A stretch of DNA of 64,000 nucleotides. It comes from Mycobacterium kubicae. GTDB taxonomy: Bacteria > Actinomycetota > Actinomycetes > Mycobacteriales > Mycobacteriaceae. Numbering within the stretch: the first letter of the stretch is position 1; each line of letters starts with the position of its first letter. Positions 16,990-26,655 of the stretch are shown one piece after another. The notes beneath the pieces are model-generated. The model had not been told where the DNA came from. It saw nothing but the letters and a program-made list of their open reading frames with translations, and did no database searches. The translations under genes and the position numbers were made by a program. Where the stretch lies: NCBI RefSeq assembly GCF_015689175.1, contig NZ_CP065047.1:4836001-4900000 (forward strand), read 5' to 3'.

Positions 16990-19425
16990 TCAGCTCGGCG
17001 TCCGCAGAGCCGGAGCGTGGCCGATGACACCCTCGGCTTCCAGCTCACTGATCTCGGCCTCGGTGAGGCCCAGCTCGGTCAGGAGTTCGCGATTGTGCTG
17101 TCCCAGCAGGGGCGCGGGCTGGGAATGAAACCGGGATGGCCCGCCAGAGAACCGCATCGGCACGGTGCTGAGCCTAGCCGGGCCGTTGACCGGATGATCG
17201 AGCACTTCGAAGAAACCGCGCGCGTGGAGCTGAGTGAGCTCGGTCTGCCGGTGTGGTTGCAGCACTTTGGCAACTGGCACACCGGCATCCCACAGCGTCG
17301 CGACGATCTCGTCACCGCTGCGGTGCGCACACCAGGCGGCCAACTGTTCGTCGATGTCATCCTCGTGCAAGCGTCGCCCGGCTGCGGTGGCAAGGGCGGG
17401 GTCACCGGCCCACGCGGGTGCGCCGAGCGCACTCGCCAGGGCCAGCCACTGGTCGTCGGTGGCCGTAGCGATAGCCACCCAACTGTCCAGACGGCCGAAT
17501 TCGTCCACATCCGCGGTGCGATAGAGGTTTTGCGGTACCGCCGTCGGCCCGCGGTTACCCGCCCGCTGCAGCAGCGCACCATAGGCCGAGTATTCGATGA
17601 CCTGCTCGGCGGCAATGTTGAGCGCCGCGTCCACCATGGCCGCCTCCACCAGAACCCCCGCACCGGTGCGGCGCCGGTGCTCGAGCGCCAGCAGCAGCGC
17701 GTTGACGGCATGTATGCCGGCGTTGGGATCACCGATCGAGTACGGCTCGTACGGTGGCCGGTCCGGGTAGCCGGTCAGCCAGCTGACCCCCGCCGCGGAC
17801 TCGATGACATAGGCGAAGGCCGGGTTGTCCCGCCATGGCCCGTCGAGGCCGAAGCCAGGCATGCGCAACATCACGGCGTCCGGCCGAATCGACTGTACCG
17901 CAGCGAAATCCAGGCCGATCTGGTCGAGCACGCGTGGGGTGAAGTTCTCCGCTATGACGTCACAGGACGCGATGAGCCGATGCAGCAGCTCGCGCCCACG
18001 CGGCTTCTGCAGGTCCAGCGTCAGGCCCTTCTTGTTGGTGTTGAGCGCGCAGAACACCGGTGACTTCTCCCACCACTGTGCTTCGGTGACCGGCACTCCG
18101 GCGATCAGTCGCGTGCCGTCGGGGCGTCGCGCCGATTCCAGATGAATCACTTCGGCGCCCAGCATGGCCAGGAAGTGCGTGCAGCACGGCCCCGCCCAGA
18201 AGGTCGTCATGTCCAACACCCGTAGTCCCGCAAACGGAAGCTGCGCCACCGCTTCCGAAGGCTCCGAAGCCTTGGGCTTCGGGCGGATTCGCAGGGTGGC
18301 GGCTTGATGCAGCGCCGTGTGTTCGCCCAACTTCGGCGGCCACCCGGGCGCCCCCAGCCGCGCGGGTTGCATTCGGTACGGGTGGGTGGGTTGCTGAAAG
18401 CCGTCGCGCGGATTGTTGGTGAACGAACCACGTGCCACAAAGTGATCGAGCCCGGTGATGTTCGCGCCGTTGGCAACCGGAGCGTTGGGGATGCGAAATG
18501 CCGTTGCCAGCTCGCGGATTTCGTCGACCGGGTGGCTTTGCACCCACTGGTAGATGTCATCGGCGTAAACGTTGGCCAACTCGGTGATCGACAGCGGTGA
18601 GTCCTCGTCGATCCACTCGGGATGACCGGTCATCGCGCACAGGTCGAACCACTGTTGCGCGGTCCCGCAGCCCAAGTCGACCAGACCGTCCTGCGCCTGC
18701 GCCACGCCCGGCACCGTGAGGCGGCGGGCATCACGCCACGGCCTGCCCAGCATCTCGAAGTATGTGACGGGGTAATACGTCAGGCACAGGATCTGTGTTT
18801 CCAGCATCGACAGATCGACCAATTCGCCTGCGCCGGCGCGGTAACGCGACGCGAGCGTAGCAGCGCTCGCGTAGGCACCGGCCAGGTACTCCCCCACCTG
18901 GCCGCCGATGTACACCGGCGCGCGGTCGGGCACACCTCTGCCCAGCCCGACGATTCCGCCCGACCACGCTTGCAGGGTGAACTCGGTCGCCGCACGGTCA
19001 CACCAGGCCCCGCGTAACCCGAACGGTGTGATCGCGGTGACGGTGAGATGGGGGTGACGACGGCAGATCGCGTCGGGCGTAAAGTGTTGGAATTCGGCAA
19101 CTTCGGAGCCTCGGGACCACACCACTGCGTCGGCGCCGGCCAACAGCTTGTCGACCAACTCGATGTCGTCACCGACGGCTGGGTCGGCGACGACGCTGTG
19201 TTTGGAGCCGGCCAGGAAGTTGAACAGCGCGCCGTCGACGCCGGGCCGGATGGCCGCACCCGAGGCCGACCAGTAACGCAGCGGGTCCCCGGCTGGCGGC
19301 TCGACTTTGATCACGTCGGCGCCGCCGTCGGCGAGCAGCTTGGTGCAGTAGGCACCGGCTATGCCGGTGGACAGGTCGACGACGATGTAGCCGGCCAGCG
19401 GCGGTTCAGCGTGCGCTTCCTGCAC
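16990..19425 (-). CDS. Tandem-domain CaiB/BaiF (class III) CoA-transferase
   Basis: 811 aa, twice the usual ~400, made of two CaiB/BaiF domains (about 8-390 and 400-790). Domain 1 starts GYIVVDLSTGIAGAYCTKLL and has GELVDLSMLETQIL with the likely catalytic Asp; domain 2 starts GLRVLDMTTFWAGPCCTHFL and has LVEAAMVDAALN. Both keep the Asp that forms the acyl anhydride in formyl-CoA transferase. Single-domain family members interlock as dimers, so the fusion may be a self-contained pseudo-dimer. It would move CoA onto a free acid made by the pathway. GTG start at 19425 lies one base from the stop of the upstream M24-fold gene, indicating coupling. Confidence 0.9.
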   Translation of the reverse strand: MQEAHAEPPLAGYIVVDLSTGIAGAYCTKLLADGGADVIKVEPPAGDPLRYWSASGAAIRPGVDGALFNFLAGSKHSVVADPAVGDDIELVDKLLAGADAVVWSRGSEVAEFQHFTPDAICRRHPHLTVTAITPFGLRGAWCDRAATEFTLQAWSGGIVGLGRGVPDRAPVYIGGQVGEYLAGAYASAATLASRYRAGAGELVDLSMLETQILCLTYYPVTYFEMLGRPWRDARRLTVPGVAQAQDGLVDLGCGTAQQWFDLCAMTGHPEWIDEDSPLSITELANVYADDIYQWVQSHPVDEIRELATAFRIPNAPVANGANITGLDHFVARGSFTNNPRDGFQQPTHPYRMQPARLGAPGWPPKLGEHTALHQAATLRIRPKPKASEPSEAVAQLPFAGLRVLDMTTFWAGPCCTHFLAMLGAEVIHLESARRPDGTRLIAGVPVTEAQWWEKSPVFCALNTNKKGLTLDLQKPRGRELLHRLIASCDVIAENFTPRVLDQIGLDFAAVQSIRPDAVMLRMPGFGLDGPWRDNPAFAYVIESAAGVSWLTGYPDRPPYEPYSIGDPNAGIHAVNALLLALEHRRRTGAGVLVEAAMVDAALNIAAEQVIEYSAYGALLQRAGNRGPTAVPQNLYRTADVDEFGRLDSWVAIATATDDQWLALASALGAPAWAGDPALATAAGRRLHEDDIDEQLAAWCAHRSGDEIVATLWDAGVPVAKVLQPHRQTELTQLHARGFFEVLDHPVNGPARLSTVPMRFSGGPSRFHSQPAPLLGQHNRELLTELGLTEAEISELEAEGVIGHAPALRTPS

Positions 19426-20541
19426 TCACGCCTGCCAGAACGGGCTGGTGGTCAGCACCTCCGCGCCGTCTGCGGTGATCATCACGGCTTCCCGCCCGAA
19501 CACCGCGCCGATTCCCGATTCCCAGACGTAGCCGGTCACGGCCAGCACCATGCCGGGCTCCAGGCGTTCTGCGGCAGCGGTTTCCGGTAACTGTGCGGCG
19601 ACGACGGGCGGGTCGAAGCCCATACCGAGACCGCGCGCCACGGGCATCGGCGGTGCCGGCTCCCCGGCGCCCTGGTAGGCGGCGAGCAGGTCGGCAGCGC
19701 TGGCGCCCGGCTGGCACGCCTGAATCAGCTTGTCCCACAGTCTGTCCCAGCGCCGGTACAGATCGGCGGCGGCGGTGTCTCCCGCCGGCCAGGTACGGCC
19801 TACCTCGGCGATGTAGCCGCCGGCGAGGACGCCGGCGGAGAAGGCCACCAGGTCACCCGCCTGAACGCGGCCATCGCCGGTGGCGCGCCGCCACGGGTGA
19901 TCGGGTGCTGTCACCCATGCGACATCCTGATTCGACGGAGTGCTCACCCCACCAGCAGCGAGCGCCTCCAGCAGCACCCCGGCCAGGACTTGCTCACTCA
20001 CACCGGGCCGCAGGTGGGCTACCGCGGCGGCCAACCCCGACTCGGCCACCGCTATCGCCTCGCGCAGGGCGTCGATCTCCGCTGCGGTCTTGATCCGCCG
20101 CGCTGCCCGCATGGCGACTTCACCGTCGACCAGTTCGGCGTTGGGGAACGCGGTCGGCAGCAGCTGCGCGAAAATCGGTGACAGCGCGTCGGTTCCGACG
20201 CGCCGGGCGGTCTCGGCGCCTTCGATGTTCTTCAGCACCGCGATGGTGTTCTTCGGGTTCCAGGTGATGCCGTAGAGACGTTCGTGGGGAATGTCGTCGG
20301 GCACTCCTTCATCCCAGGTGCTGAGCAGATGGACCGCACCGGTGGCGCGCACCAATACGCAGGCCGGACCGAATGGTCGCGTCCCGGCGACCCACAGCTG
20401 GGGCGCACCCGCAACGTAGCGCACGTTGGCCTGCCGGCCGAGCACCAGTACGTCGAGGTCGTGTGCCGCCATCTGGGCCAGCGCCCGTTGTCTGCGCCCG
20501 CTGCGCAGCACCCGATCGTCGGGCAGGACCTCAGTGGACAT
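19426..20541 (-). CDS. M24 (creatinase/aminopeptidase P) fold protein with degenerate metal site
   Basis: 371 aa (374 if the ATG at 20550 is used). It has the N-terminal creatinase-like domain and the pita-bread domain, but metal ligands are lost: the two aspartates of the usual DxG...SD motif are Ser and Glu (VAFSAGVLAGGYIAEVGRTW), the HGxG histidine region reads RGLGMGFDPP, and the first glutamate (LEP) is VTG. The last, in GREAVMIT, is kept. So a metallopeptidase is unlikely; a non-metal creatinase-like or structural role is possible. It overlaps the 3' end of the neighbouring, intact M24 gene, so the two proteins are probably made together and may form a heteromer. Confidence 0.85.
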   Translation of the reverse strand: MSTEVLPDDRVLRSGRRQRALAQMAAHDLDVLVLGRQANVRYVAGAPQLWVAGTRPFGPACVLVRATGAVHLLSTWDEGVPDDIPHERLYGITWNPKNTIAVLKNIEGAETARRVGTDALSPIFAQLLPTAFPNAELVDGEVAMRAARRIKTAAEIDALREAIAVAESGLAAAVAHLRPGVSEQVLAGVLLEALAAGGVSTPSNQDVAWVTAPDHPWRRATGDGRVQAGDLVAFSAGVLAGGYIAEVGRTWPAGDTAAADLYRRWDRLWDKLIQACQPGASAADLLAAYQGAGEPAPPMPVARGLGMGFDPPVVAAQLPETAAAERLEPGMVLAVTGYVWESGIGAVFGREAVMITADGAEVLTTSPFWQA

Positions 20542-21772
20542 AGGGGTCATAGGGGTAGTTCGTCAACCGTTCCCAGCCATCCTCGGTAATCACCAACACC
20601 TCTTCACTGCGGTATCCGCCCGTGCCGTCTTCCCACACCACGGGTTCCAGCACCAGCACCATGCCCGGCTGCAGCACGAACCGTTCGTCGAACTCTTCAC
20701 CCAGATCGGTTCCGATCATGGGCATTTCAGCGGCGTTGACTCCGATGCCATGACCCAGGTAGAAGTGCGGCAGCCAGGGCCGGGTGCCGCCGTTGGCCGC
20801 GATCGCCGCGCGGCCCAGGTCCCCGGCGGTGGCGCCGGCGCGGGCCACGCCCAGCACGGCGGTCATGATCTCGTACCACCTGTCGAACTGAGCCTGCTGA
20901 CGCGGCGTCGGATCCTGCCCGACAATCCAGGTTCGCCCGAAGTCCGAACAGTAACCGTGGTAGGTGATGCTGACGTCGGTCCACAGCACGTCACCCGCGG
21001 CCAATTCCCGTTCGGTGGTCAGCAGCGGCAGCGCCAGATCGCCGTGGGTGGTCCACACGCCGTCGGCCTTGCTCTGCGGCATCACCTGCCAAATCGGCTC
21101 CAACATGCTGGCGGTGGCACCCAATTCGAAGGCGCGGCGCACAAAGCTGGCCGACAAATCGATCTGGCGGATACCCGGGGCAAGTGCCTGATGCACGTCG
21201 ACCATCGCCTCGTCGGTGATCCGAATGGCGTTGCGCATGCACGCCAGTTCGTCCTGCGTCTTGACGACCTTGGCGGCGCTGACGATGGCGGCGGCATCGG
21301 CCGGAGTGCCGTTGGGAAACAACAGCTTGGCCGTACGCGTCATGGCACCGGTGTATTCGTCGACGGCCACGCTCGCGCCGGCCGGTATCAAGTCCGACAA
21401 CAAGCTGGCGAAATGCGCTACTCCCTCCTCGAATTCTAGATACACCGGGCCGTGCAGATGGTCGGCGGGCAACTCTGATTCGTCGGCGGCGCCTTCCCGA
21501 AACGGCAGGAACAGATGCGGCCAGTCGTCGTCGGCGAGCACGACGGCGACGGGTCGCTCCACGTGTGACAGTCCGGCGTCACCCAACGGCCAGCTGGTGC
21601 CGGTGGCGTAGACGACGGCGTTGTTGCCCAACAGGATCATCGCGTCGACGCCGCGTTCGGTCATCGCCGCGCGTAACCTGGCCCCGGTCTCTCGTCGCAT
21701 CCTGGTCAGGTCGGGCGTCGGGGGAATCGCCAATCCGGCGGCGCTGCCGCGGGGTGGCGCGAACGTCGTCAC
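20531..21772 (-). CDS. M24 family metallopeptidase-like (Xaa-Pro aminopeptidase/creatinase fold)
   Basis: 413 aa from GTG at 21772, two bases after the upstream amidohydrolase stop; the frame stays open further but over that gene. All five metal ligands can be seen: DVSITYHGYCSDFGRTW (two Asp), HFYLGHGIGVN (His), VLEPVVWEDG (Glu) and YRSEEVLVIT (Glu). In catabolic clusters M24 proteins may hydrolyse a C-N or similar bond of a small molecule rather than a peptide. It is followed by a degenerate paralogue, overlapping by 11 bases. Confidence 0.87.
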   Translation of the reverse strand: MTTFAPPRGSAAGLAIPPTPDLTRMRRETGARLRAAMTERGVDAMILLGNNAVVYATGTSWPLGDAGLSHVERPVAVVLADDDWPHLFLPFREGAADESELPADHLHGPVYLEFEEGVAHFASLLSDLIPAGASVAVDEYTGAMTRTAKLLFPNGTPADAAAIVSAAKVVKTQDELACMRNAIRITDEAMVDVHQALAPGIRQIDLSASFVRRAFELGATASMLEPIWQVMPQSKADGVWTTHGDLALPLLTTERELAAGDVLWTDVSITYHGYCSDFGRTWIVGQDPTPRQQAQFDRWYEIMTAVLGVARAGATAGDLGRAAIAANGGTRPWLPHFYLGHGIGVNAAEMPMIGTDLGEEFDERFVLQPGMVLVLEPVVWEDGTGGYRSEEVLVITEDGWERLTNYPYDPYVH

Positions 21773-21774
21773 CG

Positions 21775-22947
21775 TTACAAGCCCAGGAACGCAGTGATGT
21801 TGCCGCTGACGATCTTTGCCGCGTTCGCCGACCCGACGGCGTCCACGACGGCGGCCAGCGACTTCTCCGAATACCCGTAGGTGCTCTCGTTGTGCGGGTA
21901 GTCCGAAGACCACATGACTTTGTCCACTCCGATGCGGTCGATCAGCTCCAGCCCCAGCGGATCGACCATGAACGATGCGCTCATGTGCGTGTCCCAGTAG
22001 TACCGCACGTCGTGCTGCAGCGGCCGATTGAACATGTGCTGGTAGGAGGCCACCAAATGCTCGGCGTCCTGCAAAGCCCATGGCACCCAGCTGATTCCGC
22101 CCTCGAACCAGCCGATCCGCAGCTGCGGGTGTGCGTCCAAGATGCCGCCGAAGATGTACTTGGAGAACGTCTCCCGGAAACCGTCGATGTTGATCATCAT
22201 GCCCACCACGACGCTGTTGAACTCGCACGGGCTCTTGGGCGGAGTTTCACCGATGTGATGGGTGACGGGCAGGCCGGAGGCTTCGATCTCATCCCAGACT
22301 GCGCTCATCGTGGTGCTCGCGTAGTCGATCGGGTTGCCGTCGTCGTCTTTGCCCGGATTCAGCGGCATCAGAAAGGTCTTGAGTCCCAGCGACTTCAGCT
22401 CGTCCAGCGTCCGCCGGGTGCCCTGCGGATCCCACCAGTTGATCAGTCCCGCACCGTAGAAATGACCGCCGGAGCGCTCCTGCAATTCGGCGATGTATTC
22501 GTTGTAGATGCGGAACGCCAATTCGCGCAGCTTTTTGTCGGGGTAGTGGAACAGGGCCAGGATCGCGTTGGGGAACGCCAACTCTTTGTCGACGCCGTCG
22601 TCGTGCAATTCCTGGATGCGCGCCTCGATGTTGGTGCTCGCGGCACCGGGCAGGTCGTCGTACTGCATGAGCACCGCGCTGAAGTCGCCGGGCAGGAATG
22701 ACTGGCCCTTCCGGCCGACCTGGTAGGCGCCGTCTTCGTACCAGATGCGCGGTGCCTTGTCCTTCAGGTCGTCTGGGAACCGTTCGTAGAAGATGTCGTC
22801 CGCCAGTGAGATGTGGTTGTCGGCGGAGAAGACCACCGTCCCTTCCGGCAGACCGACATCGCGGCCAAGGGCGTGACCGCGGCGATTCTTCGGTGCACCA
22901 AAGCCTTCCGGCGGGTAGAGCGAAATGGTGCTGGTCTGCGTTGACAT
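21775..22947 (-). CDS. Amidohydrolase family 2 protein
   Basis: 390 aa from ATG at 22947, which has GGAGGGCCC just ahead; upstream extension of the open frame is antisense to or overlaps the P450. N-terminal motif VVFSADNHISLADDIFYE, later HHIGETPP, FEGGISWVPWALQD and VMWSSDYPHNESTYG near residue 350: the same subfamily as the protein at 1933. Probably a decarboxylase or hydrolase of a cyclic acid. It lies between the P450/ferredoxin pair and the M24 pair on one strand. Confidence 0.88.
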   Translation of the reverse strand: MSTQTSTISLYPPEGFGAPKNRRGHALGRDVGLPEGTVVFSADNHISLADDIFYERFPDDLKDKAPRIWYEDGAYQVGRKGQSFLPGDFSAVLMQYDDLPGAASTNIEARIQELHDDGVDKELAFPNAILALFHYPDKKLRELAFRIYNEYIAELQERSGGHFYGAGLINWWDPQGTRRTLDELKSLGLKTFLMPLNPGKDDDGNPIDYASTTMSAVWDEIEASGLPVTHHIGETPPKSPCEFNSVVVGMMINIDGFRETFSKYIFGGILDAHPQLRIGWFEGGISWVPWALQDAEHLVASYQHMFNRPLQHDVRYYWDTHMSASFMVDPLGLELIDRIGVDKVMWSSDYPHNESTYGYSEKSLAAVVDAVGSANAAKIVSGNITAFLGL

Positions 22948-22985
22948 GACGGGCCCTCCATTGGGTTCGGTGGTTTGTGAAGTGC

Positions 22986-24233
22986 TCACCAGGTGACCGG
23001 CAGTTCGTACACGCCGTAGGCAAGGCGGTCGTGCTTGAACGGGATGTCGGTGACCGGGACGGCTAGCGCCAGTGTGGGAACCCGGCGCAACAGCGTGCGG
23101 TAGACGATCTGCAGCTCGGCCCGAGCGAGCTGCTGGCCGACGCACTGGTGGCGTCCGTAACCGAACGCGACGTTGCGCTCGGCTCCCGAGCGGTGCAGGT
23201 ACAACCGCTCGGGTTCGGTGAAAGCGTGGGCATCCCAGTTGGCCGGGGCCAGATCGATGATGATGCCGTCGCCCGCGCGGATGGTTTCTCCGGAGATGTG
23301 GATTTCTTCTAAGGCGACGCGGCGCTGGCCATTCTGGATGATGCTGAGGTAGCGGAGCAGCTCCTCGACCGCGTTGGCGACGATCTTGGGGTCCTCGGCG
23401 TCGCGCAGTACGGCGGCTTGGTCGGGGTTTTCCAGCAGCGCAAGCACTCCCAGACCGATCATGTTCGCGGTGGTTTCGTGCCCGGCGATCAGCAGGCCGG
23501 TGCCTAACTGGGCGGCTTCCTTGACGCTGAGTTCGCCGGCCTTGACCCGTTCGGCCAGGTCCGACACGGCGTCCTCGGAAGGATTGGCCATCTTCTCCTC
23601 GACCAGCTGGCACAGGTACTTGTGCAGGCTCATGGCGCCTTTGACGGTGTCCTCACCGGTCGCATAGCGCGCCAGCCCCACATTGGCGTGGTGCTGGAAC
23701 ATCTCGGCGTCCTGATATGGCACGCCGAGCAATTGGCTGATCACCAACGACGGGACCGGCAGCGCCAGCGCGGTGACGATGTCGGCCGGTTTCGGCCCGG
23801 CCAGCATCGCGTCGATGTGGTCGTCGGTGATCTTCTGAATGCCCGGACGCAGACCTTCGACGCGCTTGAATGTGAACGGCTTGGACAACATTCGCCGGAA
23901 CCGGGTGTGTTCCTCACCGTCTGCGGTGAACACCGATCGCGGTCGCTTGTGCACCGTGGACAACATGCCTGCGTTCCAGTGCGGGAACCCGGGCACCCGG
24001 TCGTCGACGCTGACGCGGGAGTCGCTGAACAGCTCGCGGCACTCCTCGTATCCGGTGATCAGCCACGGTGTGCTGCCATCCCAGATCCGCACCCGGGACA
24101 GCGGTTTCTGTGCGGCCAGCGCCATCACATCCGGTGGCGGCGCGAAGGGACACCCGGGCGCCCGGGCCATGGGATATTCGGGAACCGCCGCAGCAGTCTC
24201 GGCCGTGCTGGCCAGCGTGTCGGACACGGTCAC
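22986..24233 (-). CDS. Cytochrome P450
   Basis: 415 aa P450 with I-helix LLIAGHETTANMIG, ExxR in EELLRYLSI and heme loop VAFGYGRHQCVGQQLAR (Cys364). Its ATG overlaps the stop of the ferredoxin gene by 4 bases, so the ferredoxin is its probable electron donor. The N-terminus PMARAPGCPFAPPPDV resembles the CYP105/CYP107-like bacterial branch, but I do not assign a family. Sits in a TetR-controlled run with hydrolases and a CoA-transferase; substrate unknown. Confidence 0.95.
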   Translation of the reverse strand: MTVSDTLASTAETAAAVPEYPMARAPGCPFAPPPDVMALAAQKPLSRVRIWDGSTPWLITGYEECRELFSDSRVSVDDRVPGFPHWNAGMLSTVHKRPRSVFTADGEEHTRFRRMLSKPFTFKRVEGLRPGIQKITDDHIDAMLAGPKPADIVTALALPVPSLVISQLLGVPYQDAEMFQHHANVGLARYATGEDTVKGAMSLHKYLCQLVEEKMANPSEDAVSDLAERVKAGELSVKEAAQLGTGLLIAGHETTANMIGLGVLALLENPDQAAVLRDAEDPKIVANAVEELLRYLSIIQNGQRRVALEEIHISGETIRAGDGIIIDLAPANWDAHAFTEPERLYLHRSGAERNVAFGYGRHQCVGQQLARAELQIVYRTLLRRVPTLALAVPVTDIPFKHDRLAYGVYELPVTW

Positions 24234-24424
24234 TCCTCGATATGGATTGCCAGAGCCGGGCAGAAGGCGGCGGCTTTGCGGGCAGCCTCATGTTGTTCGG
24301 CGGGCGGATGCGGCGTGAGCAGCACGACGACGCCGTCTTCATCGCGTTGGTCGAACACCTCCGGGGCGTTCATGACGCAATTGCCCGACGAGGCGCAGAT
24401 GTCCTGGTCCACAGTGACTTTCAT
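24230..24424 (-). CDS. 3Fe-4S-type ferredoxin
   Basis: 64 aa. Three cysteines remain (Cys10, Cys16 and Cys55 in FCPALAI), with CASSGNC replacing the CxxCxxC of 4Fe-4S proteins, the pattern of P450-partner ferredoxins. Acidic, cytosolic. Directly ahead of and overlapping the P450 gene; it also lies 6 bases after the TetR gene, so regulator, ferredoxin and P450 are one transcript. Confidence 0.93.
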   Translation of the reverse strand: MKVTVDQDICASSGNCVMNAPEVFDQRDEDGVVVLLTPHPPAEQHEAARKAAAFCPALAIHIEE

Positions 24425-24430
24425 TTTGAA

Positions 24431-25099
24431 TCAGTCTTCGCTCGGAGTTACCGGGGCCAGCCACAGGCCCACGATCGCGTCGATGAGCCCGGTTGCAGCG
24501 GCCCGCCAGGACGGGCGCGGTGTCGACGTACCGTCGGCAAGCGCGCGTTCCAGATCCGCACAGGTGTGCATCAACAGGTTGCGGGCCATGATGTTTCGTT
24601 CGAAGCGAACCTCGAGCGGCAAGTCGGGCAGGCAGCGGTTGATGCCGTCGACAACCTGGACCAGTGAGGGCGAGCTGAGAGCGCCCTTGACGATGATGTT
24701 GTAGTACGCCGGATCGGTCATCGCCTGGGCGGCGAATCGGGCGTACCAGGTGGGATTGCCCAAGTCGGCCAGGTGATCGGTGAGCGGGCGGACCAGGCAG
24801 GCCACCCACGCCCGCATGTCGGCCCGATCGCCGGACGACATCAGGTCGGTCACCATGTGATCGCGCAGTTCCTCCACGGGGCCGCGATGCTTTTCCTCGA
24901 TCGCGCGCACCAGGTCGGCTTTGGTGCCGAAGTGATAGCCCACCGCCGCGTTGTTGCCCTGGCCCGCGGCCTCGCTGACCTGCCTGTTGGACACGGCGAA
25001 CACCCCGTGCTCGGCGAACAGTCGCTCGGCCGCCACCAGGATCGCTTCCTGAGTGGAACTGGCTCGCTCGCTACGAACGGCGCGGCCGATCGAAGTCAT
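24431..25099 (-). CDS. TetR family transcriptional regulator
   Basis: 222 aa from ATG 25099 (a TTG at 25111 is possible). Helix-turn-helix about residues 15-60: AVSNRQVSEAAGQGNNAAVG, then YHFGTKADLVRAIEEKH. The longer C-terminal domain with SSPSLVQVVDGINRCLP fits the branch that senses acyl or aromatic ligands. A 22-bp dyad TTAAGTCAA-N4-TTGATTTAA begins 28 bases before its start and recurs before the SDR at 27468, so it probably regulates itself, the downstream P450 run and that SDR. Confidence 0.9.
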   Translation of the reverse strand: MTSIGRAVRSERASSTQEAILVAAERLFAEHGVFAVSNRQVSEAAGQGNNAAVGYHFGTKADLVRAIEEKHRGPVEELRDHMVTDLMSSGDRADMRAWVACLVRPLTDHLADLGNPTWYARFAAQAMTDPAYYNIIVKGALSSPSLVQVVDGINRCLPDLPLEVRFERNIMARNLLMHTCADLERALADGTSTPRPSWRAAATGLIDAIVGLWLAPVTPSED

Positions 25100-25126
25100 G
25101 TGGCTAGTCAACCGCGCACCGCGGCA

Positions 25127-25148
25127 TTAAGTCAAGCGATTGATTTAA
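25127..25148. promoter_or_regulatory. TetR operator TTAAGTCAA-N4-TTGATTTAA, copy 1
   Basis: Two 9-base half-sites, complementary at 8 of 9 positions, separated by GCGA. It lies between the TetR start (25099) and the end of the transporter gene (25156), ideal for autoregulation. A second copy differing only in the spacer is at 27496-27517. Confidence 0.7.
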
Positions 25149-25155
25149 AGTCGGC

Positions 25156-26561
25156 TCATCGTGCGAAATCGGCCGGCCGGAACTTTCCTTCGGCGAGCTT
25201 GCGCTCGATCTCCTCCAAACTTCTGCCGGTGAGGTCGGGCATCCGGACGAACATGAACAGCCAAGCACCGACGTTGAAGAGGGCATAGAGCCACATCGAC
25301 GGCCCCACTCCGATGGCGTTGATGGTGGAAAGCAGCGTCAAGGTGATGACGACGTTGGTGCCCCACATGGCCGCCGACTGCGCGGCGGCGCCGGCCGGTC
25401 GCACCGCCAGCGGATAGGTCTCGGAGCCGGTGAGCCATCCCATCAGTTGCAGGCCGCCGGCGTTGAACAGCATGAACACGATGAGGCAGGCCACGATGAA
25501 CGGCACCGAGTCGCGGCCGCTGTTGCCGGTGACGAACAGCAGTCCCAGCACGAACAGGCTCGCCGCCGCACCGGGAATCATGATCAGGGTGAGCCGGCGT
25601 CGCCCCACCTTGTCGATGACAACGAGGCCGACCAGCTGGCCAGCAGATAACTGAAGCCCAGCCCGACCGAGACCCGCAGCGCCACCGCGGTGTCAAACCC
25701 GTTGTCGGTCAAGATGGTTGGTGAGTAGTAGATGATCATCTCGATGCCGCTGAGTTGGGTGAAAACGGCGATGCCGCAGCCGAGTACCAGTGCCGGACGT
25801 ACCCACCGCTCGCGCAGCCCGGACCAGCCGCGGGTCGTGGCCGTCTGTTCCTCGAGGGCCAATTGCGCCATCTCGTCGAGTTCTTCGGAGACGTCATACC
25901 CAGGCGGACGGGTTCGTTCCAGCATGCGCCGCGCCGCGTCCCGATCACCGCGCTTGACCAGCCACCGCGGGCTTTCGGGCAAGCGCAACAGTAAGCCCAG
26001 CATCACCGCACCGGGTACGGCGGCGATTCCGATGGACCAGCGCCAGGGAATCGATTCGGACGCCCCGACAATGGTCGCGATCAGAATGCCGACCCCGATG
26101 GCGATCTGGAAACACAGCACCAGTCGGCCCCGGTATTTTTTCGGAGCCAACTCGGCGACGTAGATGGGCGCGGTCTGCGTTGCCCCGCCCACGGCGAAAC
26201 CCAACACCACCCGGCCCACCGACAGCAGCACCGGGTTCGGCGACAGTGCGCACCACAGGGCACCGACCACGAAGACCGCGGCGAGCAACACCAGCGTCGT
26301 TTTGCGGCCATGCGTGTCAGAGAGACGACTGCACACCAGGGCGCCGATGACCGCGCCCAGCAGAATGCTGGCGGCAATCACCTGTTTCCAGCCCGCGGCG
26401 ATGCCGAAGTCTTTCGTGATGCGCAGCAGGGCACCGGAGATGATCCCGGTGTCGTAGCCGTACAGTGCGCCGGAGATAGCCGGCACCAGCGCGACCAGCA
26501 ACACCGACCCGGTCAACTGGCCGCGCGCGCCCCGGGTCACCTCGCTCTTGGAAGTAGTCAA
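25156..26561 (-). pseudogene. MFS sugar-porter family transporter, split by a one-base frameshift
   Basis: Read in two frames this is a complete ~468-aa sugar-porter MFS protein. The first part (from ATG 26561) has the opening helices with LVPAISGALYGYDTGIISG, GRKTT loop SDTHGRKTTL, and PESPRWLVKRGDRDAAR; it leaves frame after GLGFSYLLA. The second part (from about 25637 down to 25156) restarts as QLVGLVVIDKVGRRRLTL and carries GSETYPLAVRPAG and the C-terminal helices. At 25634-25640 the bases GCC-AG-CTG would read through if one C were present (GCCCAG). Either a recent inactivation or a sequencing error. Would import a sugar or polyol-like substrate by proton symport. Confidence 0.82.
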
Positions 26562-26655
26562 CTCAGCCGCCCCCCAGTGCCAACGAACGAACTGCGCGGG
26601 TACCCGCTCCAGCGCAGCGCAACCGGCGAAGGGCCGACGCCGATCGGACCGGGGG

